64,000 nt of DNA, from positions 1,364,001 to 1,428,000 of the forward strand of contig NZ_LT906473.1 in assembly GCF_900187295.1 (NCBI RefSeq). The letters run 5' to 3'. Below, piece after piece: positions 20,277 through 28,579 of the stretch. The notes beneath the pieces were generated by a model, which saw nothing but the letters and a program-made list of their open reading frames with translations, was not told the origin of the DNA and did no database searches. Made by a program: the position numbers and the translations under genes. The stretch's first letter is position 1. Every line of letters starts with the position of its first letter. Source of the DNA: Corynebacterium cystitidis. GTDB taxonomy: Bacteria; Actinomycetota; Actinomycetes; Mycobacteriales; Mycobacteriaceae.

Positions 20277-21161
20277 TTAGCTCAAGAAATCCCGCTGCAG
20301 GATCTCATCGCACTCGCGAGCTTTCGCGTAGTTGTGCGCAGTGGCCTGCAGGGTGTCCGCGGCCTCGGCATAGACGTCGAGCTTCGTGAGCGTCGGGTCG
20401 ATATTGAGCTTATCGACGATTTCGCCTACCTTCTTTGGTTCCTGCGCAGCGATAGCGAACGTGTGTCCCTGCTCGAGTGCGAAACCTGCTGCGTCTAACA
20501 ATGCAGAGGTGGTTAAGGAAGCTAAATTCACAGTGATCCACGGCGCGCGGAAAAGCGGTGCCGTTGTGTGCAACAGATGCGGCCCAAAGAGTGCGAGCCG
20601 GGCCAGGATATCGTCGTCACGCACTGCCCCTATCGTGTCAAAGTCCGTTGTACCGGGCACTTGCCCGATACGGATGTCGTTCAACCGGGGCTCGTCGAGC
20701 TGCAAGACCACGTCTGCATCGAAGCGTCGTGCGACCTTACTAACATGCTGTTGAGCGGCCTCTAGGAGTGCATCGGTGAGGTCGTTGAGCGCACCGTGGT
20801 CTGATAGCATTCTGTGGCCGTTGGCCATCTCGATCTCGGCGCTGAGTGTCCATGGGCCTACAAGCTGGACCTTGATGGAGGTGAGTTTTCCCGCCCAGAG
20901 TTCTTCCAACACATCGAGGTCTCGTTCCATCTGGTCAGCAGCGCGCCGCGTGAGGATTTGCGGACGAGGGGTGACTCTCCATGACCGCGGGCCTTTGTCG
21001 AAGTAGATGGGCAGTAGTGCAGCTGTGCGCCCGATCAGGTCCGAGCCGAGACCACGGCCTGGCAATTGCGGAAGGTGTGGAAGTGGTGTCTCCGACAGTG
21101 CTACATCCGCGGCGTGTTCCAGATTTGTACCGGGCATCGCTCCGAGACCAAAAGCTGTCAT
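20277..21161 (-). CDS. MetE/UROD-like protein (short cobalamin-independent methionine synthase homologue)
   Basis: A 294-residue protein related to the C-terminal half of cobalamin-independent methionine synthase. It carries IKVQLVGPWTLSAEI, VVLQLDEPRLNDI and HTTAPLF, resembling the barrel strands of MetE. True MetE has about 750 residues and clear zinc ligands (H, C, E, C); the usual cysteine ligands are not evident here, so methionine synthase activity is doubtful. A protein of this kind sits next to ligA in mycobacteria too (from memory). TAAAAT lies 7 bases before the ATG. Role unknown. Confidence 0.8.
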   Translation of the reverse strand: MTAFGLGAMPGTNLEHAADVALSETPLPHLPQLPGRGLGSDLIGRTAALLPIYFDKGPRSWRVTPRPQILTRRAADQMERDLDVLEELWAGKLTSIKVQLVGPWTLSAEIEMANGHRMLSDHGALNDLTDALLEAAQQHVSKVARRFDADVVLQLDEPRLNDIRIGQVPGTTDFDTIGAVRDDDILARLALFGPHLLHTTAPLFRAPWITVNLASLTTSALLDAAGFALEQGHTFAIAAQEPKKVGEIVDKLNIDPTLTKLDVYAEAADTLQATAHNYAKARECDEILQRDFLS

Positions 21162-21168
21162 GGGGCAG

Positions 21169-21174
21169 ATTTTA
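21169..21174 (-). promoter_or_regulatory. -10 hexamer for leaderless MetE-like gene
   Basis: On the minus strand TAAAAT stands 7 bases before the ATG at 21161. Confidence 0.5.
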
Positions 21175-21193
21175 ACACTGGAGGATCGGCTGG

Positions 21194-22273
21194 TTAGTCG
21201 GTGTGGCAGATCGTGCCGGAGCCCAGCACAATGTCTCCCAGGCCATCGGGATCAGGTAAGTACAATACAGCGGCTTGGCCCCTGGCAACTCCTGAGAGCG
21301 GTTCTTTGAGGTCGAGCACCATGGTGTCCTCGTCGACACGCGCCCAGCATGGCACTACTGAACCATGGGCGCGGATCTGCACGTTCGCCTCAAACTCCCC
21401 TTTCATATCTGGGTGCAGCACTTTCAGGCGATCGGCGGTGATGTGGTTGACCTGTAGTGCAGACCGGGGGCCAACTGTGACGGTACCTGTTGCAGCATCG
21501 ACATCAGTCACGTAGCGGGGCTTTCCGTCAGCCGCTGGTATCTTAATGTCCAAACCGCGGCGCTGGCCGATGGTGTACTGAAATGCGCCATCGTGTTGTT
21601 TCAGCTCGGTCCCATCCTGGTCCACCACCATGCCGGGCCGCATGCCAATCGAGCGGCCTAAGAAGGCCTGGGTGTTGCCGTCTGGGATGAAGCAGATGTC
21701 GTAGGAGTCCGGCTTGGAGGCGGTAGCGAAACCATAACGCTTCGCCTCTTCGCGGATCTCGGGCTTTTCCGTATCGCCGATGGGAAACAAGCAGTGATCA
21801 AGCTCGTCTCGTGTCATGACGCCCAAAACATAGGACTGGTCTTTATTCGGGTCGACAGAACGGCGTAGGTTTCCTGCATCGTCGACGATGGCGTAGTGGC
21901 CCGTCGCCACGGCGTCGAAGCCGAGGGTGCGGGCGCGTTCTAGTAGTGCAGAAAACTTGATTTTTTCGTTGCACCGCAAGCACGGATTAGGCGTCTCACC
22001 AGCAGCGTAGGACTCAATAAAGTTATCGATGACCTCAAGTTTGAATTTGTCGGAGAAGTCCCACACATAAAATGGTATTCCTAGGTGATCGCAGACTCGG
22101 CGGGCATCAGCTGAATCTTCTAAAGAACAGCACCCGCGGGCAGAGTCGCGCGTTTGCTGGGCATCCTGAGACAGCGCCATGTGCACACCAACCACATCAT
22201 GGCCTGCGTCCACGAGGCGGGCGGCCGCCACTGAGGAATCGACACCGCCGGACATAGCTACGAGAACACGCAT
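21194..22273 (-). CDS. mnmA: tRNA-specific 2-thiouridylase MnmA
   Basis: A 359-residue enzyme that puts the 2-thio group on the wobble uridine of Lys, Glu and Gln tRNAs, using sulfur delivered from a cysteine desulfurase; such a desulfurase is encoded about 6 kb downstream. Motifs: the PP-loop [12 protein letters not shown], the catalytic cysteine in TPNPCLRCN, the second cysteine in [10 protein letters not shown], and [16 protein letters not shown] in the C-terminal barrel. ATG 22273 is chosen because TACACT lies 7 bases upstream; an in-frame ATG nine codons earlier would invade the divergent gene. Confidence 0.96.
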   Translation of the reverse strand: MRVLVAMSGGVDSSVAAARLVDAGHDVVGVHMALSQDAQQTRDSARGCCSLEDSADARRVCDHLGIPFYVWDFSDKFKLEVIDNFIESYAAGETPNPCLRCNEKIKFSALLERARTLGFDAVATGHYAIVDDAGNLRRSVDPNKDQSYVLGVMTRDELDHCLFPIGDTEKPEIREEAKRYGFATASKPDSYDICFIPDGNTQAFLGRSIGMRPGMVVDQDGTELKQHDGAFQYTIGQRRGLDIKIPAADGKPRYVTDVDAATGTVTVGPRSALQVNHITADRLKVLHPDMKGEFEANVQIRAHGSVVPCWARVDEDTMVLDLKEPLSGVARGQAAVLYLPDPDGLGDIVLGSGTICHTD

Positions 22274-22280
22274 GTCAGGC

Positions 22281-22286
22281 AGTGTA
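22281..22286 (-). promoter_or_regulatory. -10 hexamer for leaderless mnmA transcript
   Basis: On the minus strand TACACT stands 7 bases before mnmA ATG 22273. It shares two bases with the opposing hexamer at 22285-22290. Confidence 0.5.
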
Positions 22287-22290
22287 CCCT
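22285..22290 (+). promoter_or_regulatory. -10 hexamer for leaderless spermidine-synthase-like gene
   Basis: TACCCT lies 8 bases before ATG 22299. It overlaps the mnmA -10 on the other strand, so the two promoters probably exclude each other. Confidence 0.4.
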
Positions 22291-22298
22291 GTATGTCC

Positions 22299-23132
22299 AT
22301 GGCCAGAAAACAGCAGGAAAACCACTCCTACGAGATAGATACCGGCATCGCCGAGGTCGTCGAGGAACCGGACGGGTCGGTCACTCTTTTGGTCAACGGG
22401 GTACCCTCCTCCAATAATGTTGCCGGCGCTCCGGAACGCCTGGAGTTCGAATACATGCGGTGGATTGTGGCAGCTGTCGAAGAGTTCGCTCCCGCAGAGC
22501 TCAAGCGGCCCCGTCTGACTCATCTCGGCGGCGCTGGATGCTCCTTAGCACGCTATTTCGCACACGTTTGGCCAACATCACGCAATACGGTAGTTGAGAT
22601 CGATATGGAATTAGCCCAGCTCGTAAGGCAGATATTTGATATTCCCAAGTCCCCTTCCGTTAAGATTCGCGTCGGCGACGCCCGTGAGGAAACCACTAAC
22701 TTCTACCCGTCGAGCAGGGATGTCATCATCCGCGATGTCTTCGCGGGCGCGTCCACGCCCCGCAACCTCACGACAGTTGAATTCTTCTCTGCGGCCAGGG
22801 CATCGCTTGCCGACGACGGCCTCTACGTTGCCAACTGTGGCTCTCACGCAGATCTTATTAACGCCAAGGACGAGCTCGCGGGAATGTGCGAAGTGTTCCC
22901 TGACGTGGCTGTTATCGCTGATCCGCCCATGCTGAAAGGGCGCCGTTACGGCAATATCATCCTGCTGGGTGCCAATCGGCGCCTAGTCGATGATGGAGCG
23001 TTGACTCGGCGGCTTTTGCAGGGCGCCGTTCCCGCTCATTTTAAGGATGCTGCGTGGGCAACTGCGCTTGCGCGGAAAGGTACTGCGCGACATGATACGC
23101 GACATGATGCGCAGCTTTTTGGAACTTGTTGA
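22299..23132 (+). CDS. Spermidine synthase-like methyltransferase-fold protein
   Basis: A 277-residue protein with the Rossmann fold of the spermidine synthase/methyltransferase superfamily. Seen are [15 protein letters not shown] (nucleotide loop), [16 protein letters not shown] (acidic residue after strand 2), [10 protein letters not shown] and [12 protein letters not shown]. Aminopropyltransferase activity is not proven, and corynebacteria are not noted for spermidine synthesis, so this may be a related enzyme of unknown substrate. ATG 22299 is chosen from the TACCCT box; ATG 22293 would add two residues. A tandem 12-mer (23087-23098 and 23099-23110) encodes the repeated RHDT-RHDA near the C-terminus. 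Confidence 0.75.
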   Translation: MARKQQENHSYEIDTGIAEVVEEPDGSVTLLVNGVPSSNNVAGAPERLEFEYMRWIVAAVEEFAPAELKRPRLTHLGGAGCSLARYFAHVWPTSRNTVVEIDMELAQLVRQIFDIPKSPSVKIRVGDAREETTNFYPSSRDVIIRDVFAGASTPRNLTTVEFFSAARASLADDGLYVANCGSHADLINAKDELAGMCEVFPDVAVIADPPMLKGRRYGNIILLGANRRLVDDGALTRRLLQGAVPAHFKDAAWATALARKGTARHDTRHDAQLFGTC

Positions 23133-23313
23133 GATGAAACAAGCTTTCACGCATATTATTTCTGAGCTTTGATTTCTTACTTTCGTCAGAACCTTAGATT
23201 AATCTTAGATGAAAATATCTTCACTTTCCCCCTTTTTGTCCTTGTTAACCCCATTGAACTGCCATAACATCGAAAATTATTAGAAGAGATGTTCATTTGC
23301 AAAGGGCAAGAAG
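23133..23313 (+). promoter_or_regulatory. AT-rich leader of the PIG-L/ATP-grasp/GT2 operon
   Basis: This 181-base gap is much richer in A+T than the flanking genes. It contains a perfect 10-base palindrome AGATTAATCT inside TTAGATTAATCTTAG, and a possible promoter with TTGAAC followed after 17 bases by TTATTA. AAAGGG lies 8 bases before ATG 23314. No gene is seen. The palindrome is a candidate operator; the promoter call is weak. Confidence 0.4.
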
Positions 23314-24228
23314 ATGATATCAATTGTTTTAGGGTCATTAGTTTTGGTGATCTCTGTCGTAGCACTGGCGGTTTTATTACGCCCACAGAGTCGGAGAGAC
23401 TTCAAACGTTCCTTCCGTCACCCAAGCCAGCTACTCGGTTTCGTCGCGTTTGGTTTTGTGGTCACCGGCCTCCTAGCCTGCATCCACCTTGTTACTGACA
23501 ACGGTTGGCTGCTGCTTGCATCGGTGGCAACACTCTTACTCACGTTCATTGCCTGCCTGATCATCAGCCATAACTACCGCATCCCCGAGCGTGAACCCAA
23601 TCGCCACACCAGCATTCTCGTTGTCGCAGCACATCCCGATGATTTAGAGATTGCGTGTGGATCTACCATCGCGAAATTGGTCGACACCGGACATGACGTA
23701 CACGGCATCATCATGTCCGATGGCGCGGACGGCGGTGATGCGTCGTTACGCCCGGATGAAGCCCGCGACGGCGCAACCTTCCTCGGATTGAACTCGCTGA
23801 AAGTCATGCACATGACTGACCGCGCGCTAGACACGCACATGAATGACATGATTGCTGTGATTGAAGAAGCCATCGTCCAGCACAATCCGGACATGATCTT
23901 CACCCATTCCCAGCATGAAGTCCATCAGGACCACCTGGCAGTCCACCAGGCAGTCATGCGCGCTGGCCGCAACCACCACTCCATCCTCTGCTTCGAGTCG
24001 CCCTCTGTCACTGCCGATTTCAAACCGACCGTTTTCATCGACGTGACTGATTACGTAGACGTCAAGGCAGAAGCTATCGCGGCCCATGCCAACCAATCTG
24101 GCAAGCCTTATATGACTCGTGAGATCACCGATTCCATCACCACGTTCCGTGGGCGCCAGGCACGTGTACGTCGTGCCGAAGGATTTGAACCGATGCGCCT
24201 GAACCTGAACGACCCGATGTCCCTCTAA
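23314..24228 (+). CDS. Membrane-anchored PIG-L/LmbE family deacetylase
   Basis: A 304-residue protein. Two to three hydrophobic helices fill residues 1-85, followed by a PIG-L domain. The zinc motif AHPDD (106-110) and the distal HQDH (204-207) with the required histidine are both intact, and SDGADGGDASLRPDEARDGATFLG is the family's substrate loop. PIG-L enzymes remove acetyl groups from N-acetylglucosamine conjugates such as mycothiol precursors. The membrane anchor and the neighbouring processive glycosyltransferase suggest a membrane-bound or polymeric amino-sugar substrate; that is inference. First gene of a four-gene operon. Confidence 0.85.
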   Translation: MISIVLGSLVLVISVVALAVLLRPQSRRDFKRSFRHPSQLLGFVAFGFVVTGLLACIHLVTDNGWLLLASVATLLLTFIACLIISHNYRIPEREPNRHTSILVVAAHPDDLEIACGSTIAKLVDTGHDVHGIIMSDGADGGDASLRPDEARDGATFLGLNSLKVMHMTDRALDTHMNDMIAVIEEAIVQHNPDMIFTHSQHEVHQDHLAVHQAVMRAGRNHHSILCFESPSVTADFKPTVFIDVTDYVDVKAEAIAAHANQSGKPYMTREITDSITTFRGRQARVRRAEGFEPMRLNLNDPMSL

Positions 24229-24237
24229 GAAAGTATT

Positions 24238-25053
24238 GTGTTGACTACCTTCCTCATTACCGGAGTCGGCGGACCAGCCGGCTCGTCGTTAAGCACTCAA
24301 CTTCAAGAACGTGGACACACCGTCGTGGGCGTGGACATGCTTGAGATTGCTGGGGCCCTCCAAGGCCCTCGCGCAGACTCCCCTGACCTAATCCCATTTC
24401 TCCGCACCGCAATCGCCGAACATGACGTGGATATCTTCATCCCCACGGTGCAAGACGAACTTCCCTTCGTCGCTGCTGCCGCCCCGTTGCTGCCGTGCAC
24501 CGTAGTGCTATCAGATCCACTCGCCATCGGTCTCGCACACGACAAATGGTTTACCGCCCAGTATTGCTCCGACAACGGACTTGCAGTTCCGGCAACCGTG
24601 ACCGGCAGCAACGAGTTCAGCGAGTTCCCTCACGTGGTTAAACCTCGTGTAGCACGCGGTGGACGCGGCGTTGTCGTCATTGATACGCCGGAGGATGATT
24701 CGAGCGAGCGTAACGACGCGCTGATCCGGCAGTCTTTCGCCTCGGGCGACGAGTACTGTCCACAGTTGTTCATCGGCCGCGACGGCGATGTGCTCTGCGT
24801 CAACTTGCGTAAGACGAAGCTCCGCGACGGCCGTGTGGGCAACGCGGACGGGGTTGAACGTGCAGACCACGCAGGAGTCGAAACGCTAGCGAAGCAGGTT
24901 GCACAGCTTTTCAACCTGCGTGGCCCTGTCGATATGGATATTCGTCTGACCAACGAGGGCACCCCCGTGCTATTGGAAATCAATGCACGCTTCGGCGCTA
25001 ATTCGGCTCACGCCCCAGAAATTCTGGATGCGCTGCTGGCGGAGGTGGGCTAG
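24238..25053 (+). CDS. ATP-grasp domain protein (carbamoyl-phosphate synthase L-like ligase)
   Basis: A 271-residue protein with an N-terminal Rossmann-like part (TFLITGVGGPAGSSLSTQL) and an ATP-grasp domain. HDKWFTAQYCSDNGLAVP begins the grasp, VVKPRVARGGRGVVVI is the lysine-bearing nucleotide loop, and GPVDMDIRLTNEGTPVLLEINARFGANS carries the metal-binding acidic residue and asparagine. ATP-grasp enzymes join a carboxylate to an amine or thiol. Together with a deacetylase that exposes amines, ligation of an amino acid or acid to an amino sugar is a natural hypothesis. Start is GTG 24238 or TTG 24241. It lies 9 bases after the deacetylase gene. Confidence 0.8.
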   Translation: MLTTFLITGVGGPAGSSLSTQLQERGHTVVGVDMLEIAGALQGPRADSPDLIPFLRTAIAEHDVDIFIPTVQDELPFVAAAAPLLPCTVVLSDPLAIGLAHDKWFTAQYCSDNGLAVPATVTGSNEFSEFPHVVKPRVARGGRGVVVIDTPEDDSSERNDALIRQSFASGDEYCPQLFIGRDGDVLCVNLRKTKLRDGRVGNADGVERADHAGVETLAKQVAQLFNLRGPVDMDIRLTNEGTPVLLEINARFGANSAHAPEILDALLAEVG

Positions 25054-25056
25054 ACC

Positions 25057-26358
25057 ATGATGGCCTTCTACATCTTCACGATGGGCTTGCTACTATTCCG
25101 GCTACTGTTCGTGCCTTTCGGTTTGGTTCATGAGTTCTTGGCGCGTCGCCGTCAGACACGTGGCAATCTCGGTGTGCTTCCTACCGCCCCTACCGTCTCG
25201 GTGGTTGTGCCCGCCCACAACGAAGAAACGGTCCTGGAAGCATGCGTCATGTCGATCTTGGGTTCAGGCTACGAGAACATGGAGATTGTGATCGTCGACG
25301 ACGGTTCGACAGACCGCACCCGTGAAATTGGTGAAGCACTGGCTGCTCAGCGTGACAAGGTCCGCTACATCTACCAGGACAACGCCGGCAAAGGTGCGGC
25401 ACTCAATCATGGGTACCGCGAATCCACAGGCGAATTCCTCATGTTCATCGACGCAGACAGCGTTTTTACCCCACAGACTGTTCCGGAAATGCTGAAGGCT
25501 TTCCATAGCGCAAATATTGGCGCTGTGTGTGGCGATGACCGCCCGTCTAACCTCGACCGCGTGCTCACTCGCTTCTTGGCGCTGATTACTCACGTGGGTA
25601 CCGGTTTGGTGCGTCGCGCATTCGACGTCTTGCGCGTGGTGCCCGTCATCTCCGGCAATTGCGGCACTTTCCGACGCTCCTGCCTTGACGAAGTAGCTCT
25701 CGCTGACCCAGGCCGTCCCCTGCGCGAAGATACGATTGGTGAGGATCTCGAGTTGACGTGGAAGATTCATCGCACTGACTGGCGCATCGCATTCGCACCC
25801 CACGCTTTGGTGTATGCTGAATCCCCATCGACGGTGAAAGCACTGTTCAAGCAGCGTGTGCGCTGGGCGCGTGGTTTGCTGCAGAGCCTGCGATACCACT
25901 GGAAGTGTATGTTTACTCTCAAGTACGGTTCTTTCGGGCCCTACCTGTGGTTTGCAGTGGCCACTATGATCGTGCTGCCCATCACGCAGATCGTGCTCAT
26001 GGGCTGGGCTATTTGGGACCTTCAAAACGTGACTTGGGCGACGTCGGCACGCGAATTCTGGGCCGGCACTTGGGGCGTACTCTTGGCCTCCGGCTTGGTT
26101 CTCTCCGTGATCCTGCTGGTCATCGCTATGGCAATGTCGAACTCCTTGAAAGATCTGCGTCACGCTTGGGCGCTGCCCATCTGGCCTTTTTACTCGATAC
26201 TGATGTCGTTTACGATGGTACGGGCTCTCCACCTCGAGATCGCTCATGCAGAGCAGGTGTGGAACAAACCGGAACGTACTGGTGTGATCTCGCGCTCTGA
26301 TACTACCCAGCTGGAATCTCCCCCGGCTATCAACGGCTCCACCACCATCGCAGTCTAA
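25057..26358 (+). CDS. Processive GT2 glycosyltransferase (PgaC/NodC/hyaluronan synthase-like)
   Basis: A 433-residue membrane glycosyltransferase. One N-terminal helix is followed by the GT-A domain with VSVVVPAHNE, VDDGS (80-84), the metal-binding DAD (132-134), the acceptor-site ED (229-230) in GEDLELTWKI, and QRVRW (266-270), then three C-terminal helices. D, DxD, ED and QxxRW together mark processive enzymes that polymerise and extrude a polysaccharide such as poly-N-acetylglucosamine. It is third in the operon, 3 bases after the ATP-grasp gene. The sugar used cannot be read from sequence. Confidence 0.88.
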   Translation: MMAFYIFTMGLLLFRLLFVPFGLVHEFLARRRQTRGNLGVLPTAPTVSVVVPAHNEETVLEACVMSILGSGYENMEIVIVDDGSTDRTREIGEALAAQRDKVRYIYQDNAGKGAALNHGYRESTGEFLMFIDADSVFTPQTVPEMLKAFHSANIGAVCGDDRPSNLDRVLTRFLALITHVGTGLVRRAFDVLRVVPVISGNCGTFRRSCLDEVALADPGRPLREDTIGEDLELTWKIHRTDWRIAFAPHALVYAESPSTVKALFKQRVRWARGLLQSLRYHWKCMFTLKYGSFGPYLWFAVATMIVLPITQIVLMGWAIWDLQNVTWATSAREFWAGTWGVLLASGLVLSVILLVIAMAMSNSLKDLRHAWALPIWPFYSILMSFTMVRALHLEIAHAEQVWNKPERTGVISRSDTTQLESPPAINGSTTIAV

Positions 26359-26372
26359 GAAAGTAATTCTCC

Positions 26373-27452
26373 TTGAAACCCATTCCAATAATTCTGCTTT
26401 CCACCCTGGTTTCTGTCTGTACTGGCCTTGCTGCTTGTACTCAGTCCACACCACAACCGGAAGCAAAAGACTTGGGGCCTACGGGTAGACCTCTCACATT
26501 AGGCATCGGGTGGGAATCTGTTAAAGATGACACCGTCAATTGGGACGAGGTACGCGAGCGGCTCGATTCCACCGGCGCGAATCAAATCACCGTCGGGGTG
26601 GGTCGCTCAGATTTCATCGGCTTTCCCGCCGCCGGCCAAGAAGACTATTGGGCTGCCGGGGTTAATGAGGACGAGGACCTTGTTCAGGATGTCGTTGACA
26701 CGCTTACACGTGGCAGCGACCGTGAGGTTACGCTCACCATCGATGTCATGGCGCCCACTATCGTCGAAACCAATCCGGACTACGTCGGCGCATTCGCAGA
26801 CGGCTCCGCCTCAGAAGACTTCCCCTCCGCCACAGCGCTCTACCGGGGCTCGGTTGGTGACCGGATAGAGAGCATGTGCGAAGCAGTCGACGAGCGCTAC
26901 AACCCTGATGCGATTGCGCTGACTGAGCTCATCGGTGACACCTTCTTCTCGCCTGCCGATGAAGAACTATTCGCCGAAATGACCGATGAAGATGAATTTC
27001 CGCGCCATGAAAACGGCAGTGTGAACACAGCGGATGACACCGTGAACGACTGGCAGTCTCAGATCATTACCAGCGTTATCGATCGCTGTCAGAGCGCTTC
27101 GGGTAACCAGGTGGTGATGGACACTCGCGTGAACTGGGAGGCGCCCGGCGAGAACCGTTTTGATTCTGGCCATCGTTATGACGACATTCTGGCCACCGGC
27201 GCAGATTTAACTCTTTGGGTTTACACCAGCCTGTCGGACGAAGAGCCAGAGACCGCGGGTGCGGTTGCTGAGGGCTTACAGGAGCGTTTCGACGACTCCG
27301 AATTAGAGCGCATCACCCTCTCGTTGGGCCTGTGGGGAGATCTCACCCCAGATCAGCTGGAAACGGCGTTGGAGCAGACGCAAGATTTTCAAACCTCGGT
27401 CACTCCACTCTCTCTGATGACAGATGAGCACTGGGCTGTCCTCAAACTATGA
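26373..27452 (+). CDS. Secreted lipoprotein, possibly glycoside-hydrolase-like, of the polysaccharide operon
   Basis: A 359-residue predicted lipoprotein. It has a signal peptide (MKPIPIILLSTLVSVCTG) and a lipobox ending LAAC with lipidated C22. The mature part is acidic with alternating strands and helices (LTLGIGWESVKDD, VTLTIDVMAP, DAIALTELIGDTFF, VVMDTRVNWE, DLTLWVYTSL), a layout that could be a TIM barrel like the C-terminal glycosidase domain of PgaB, but no catalytic motif is certain. It starts with TTG 26373, 14 bases after the GT2 gene, so it belongs to the operon. Likely role: processing or anchoring the polymer outside the membrane. Function is inference. Confidence 0.7.
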   Translation: MKPIPIILLSTLVSVCTGLAACTQSTPQPEAKDLGPTGRPLTLGIGWESVKDDTVNWDEVRERLDSTGANQITVGVGRSDFIGFPAAGQEDYWAAGVNEDEDLVQDVVDTLTRGSDREVTLTIDVMAPTIVETNPDYVGAFADGSASEDFPSATALYRGSVGDRIESMCEAVDERYNPDAIALTELIGDTFFSPADEELFAEMTDEDEFPRHENGSVNTADDTVNDWQSQIITSVIDRCQSASGNQVVMDTRVNWEAPGENRFDSGHRYDDILATGADLTLWVYTSLSDEEPETAGAVAEGLQERFDDSELERITLSLGLWGDLTPDQLETALEQTQDFQTSVTPLSLMTDEHWAVLKL

Positions 27453-27471
27453 CAGTCGTGAAAGTTTGAGG
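27440..27471. terminator. Inverted repeat between convergent lipoprotein and GH25 genes
   Basis: CCTCAAACT (27440-27448) and AGTTTGAGG (27463-27471) form a perfect 9-bp stem with a 14-base loop that contains the lipoprotein stop codon. It ends two bases from the GH25 stop. There is no T-run, so a bidirectional terminator or RNA-protecting structure is likely but not sure. Confidence 0.5.
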
Positions 27472-27473
27472 CC

Positions 27474-28523
27474 CTAACGCGCTGCTTTATTGGCGTTATC
27501 CAAAAGGATCAACAGGTCTCCCACCGTGTAATCTCCGACCACCATGTTTTCCAAGTCTTCGACTGGTAGCTGACCCGTTTCAACCTGGTGTGCCACAGTG
27601 CCTGCAATATTGGATGCATCTTCCGCATCGAAGCCAATGGACTGTGCGGCCTCCTGCAACGCAGGTGCTGCTGCTACGCCCAGGCCGACTGCAAGGATCG
27701 CAGCGACTAGTGCAGTGTTATCTTGGCCAAGAACAGCCAGAGACGAAGATTCAGGTGCTTGCAGAAATTCCAAGACACCGCCAGGCGAAGCGAGGTTACC
27801 GGCGGCAAACGCGCCGAGCTGGCCTTCACTGCCGTTGAAAAGATTCATATCTACTGGCGTATCGATACCGGCAACGCGACCATTATCCGAGCGCTGCCAG
27901 AACGAGATTGTGCTCCAGCCTCCTACGGGTGCGGGCGCGTGGTTCTGGTAAGCGGCGAGCCACAGTGGGTACTCCGAGAATTCAGAGGTGTTGGCCATGG
28001 CATCATGCCAGAAATAACGGTAGGTGTAAATCATTGGCGTCTTGCCGGTCAGTGCCTTCAGCTCTTTCAGGAAGGTGCGGGTCCAGTCTTGCAGCTGGAC
28101 TGGGCTTAAGCCTTCTGAAACCTCGATATCCAGGACTGGGGGCAGGCTGGTTGCAGGAGCCTGTGCCATCACTGTGGCGAAGTGCGCTGCCTGAATGTGC
28201 GGGTCGGTTGCTGGGCGCGCATAGTGGTACGCGCCGGTCAGCAGGCCGGCGTTGTTCGCCGCTTCTACATCTTGAGCGTAGAACTCGTTGGTGAAGCCGT
28301 AACCTTCTGTAGCTTTTATGAATGCGTAACGCTGGCCGTCTGCTGCTACGGAACTCCATTCAATCGCGTTGCCACCGGGGTGTTGGTGGCCTGCGACGTC
28401 AACACCGGATGGTGCAAGCGGGTTGGTAAATGCGTTAGCGTGTGGTGAAAAAGGGACAGCGAGCAAAGCACAGGCCATCGCGATTGCGGCGATGACAGAA
28501 TTCATCTTCAGAGAAAGGCGCAT
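27474..28523 (-). CDS. Secreted GH25 family muramidase
   Basis: A 349-residue secreted lysozyme-like enzyme that cuts peptidoglycan glycan chains. A signal peptide (SVIAAIAMACALLAVPFS, cut near ANA) precedes a GH25 barrel: SGVDVAGHQHPGG, YAFIKATEGYGFTN, GAYHYARPA, PPVLDIEVSEG (catalytic acid region) and PMIYTYRYFW. The last 120 residues are non-catalytic and end in an amphipathic region. ATG 28523 is chosen because TAGAGT lies 7 bases upstream; ATG 28529 is only one base from that box. It faces the polysaccharide operon and may act in wall remodelling or release. Confidence 0.88.
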   Translation of the reverse strand: MRLSLKMNSVIAAIAMACALLAVPFSPHANAFTNPLAPSGVDVAGHQHPGGNAIEWSSVAADGQRYAFIKATEGYGFTNEFYAQDVEAANNAGLLTGAYHYARPATDPHIQAAHFATVMAQAPATSLPPVLDIEVSEGLSPVQLQDWTRTFLKELKALTGKTPMIYTYRYFWHDAMANTSEFSEYPLWLAAYQNHAPAPVGGWSTISFWQRSDNGRVAGIDTPVDMNLFNGSEGQLGAFAAGNLASPGGVLEFLQAPESSSLAVLGQDNTALVAAILAVGLGVAAAPALQEAAQSIGFDAEDASNIAGTVAHQVETGQLPVEDLENMVVGDYTVGDLLILLDNANKAAR

Positions 28524-28530
28524 AGTCATA

Positions 28531-28536
28531 ACTCTA
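28531..28536 (-). promoter_or_regulatory. -10 hexamer for leaderless GH25 gene
   Basis: On the minus strand TAGAGT lies 7 bases before ATG 28523, which fixes the start two codons inside the longest frame. Confidence 0.5.
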
Positions 28537-28579
28537 AACCAGTTATGTCACATCTGCCACATGCGAAACACCATTAACG

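Noticed and set aside
23083..23120. Terminator hairpin CTGCGC/GCGCAG followed by CTTTTT
   Set aside because: It lies inside the spermidine-synthase-like coding region, has a 20-base loop and is explained by a tandem 12-mer.
25264..26466. 400-codon minus-strand open frame
   Set aside because: Antisense shadow of the GT2 gene; rich in H, Q and R, with no recognisable domain.
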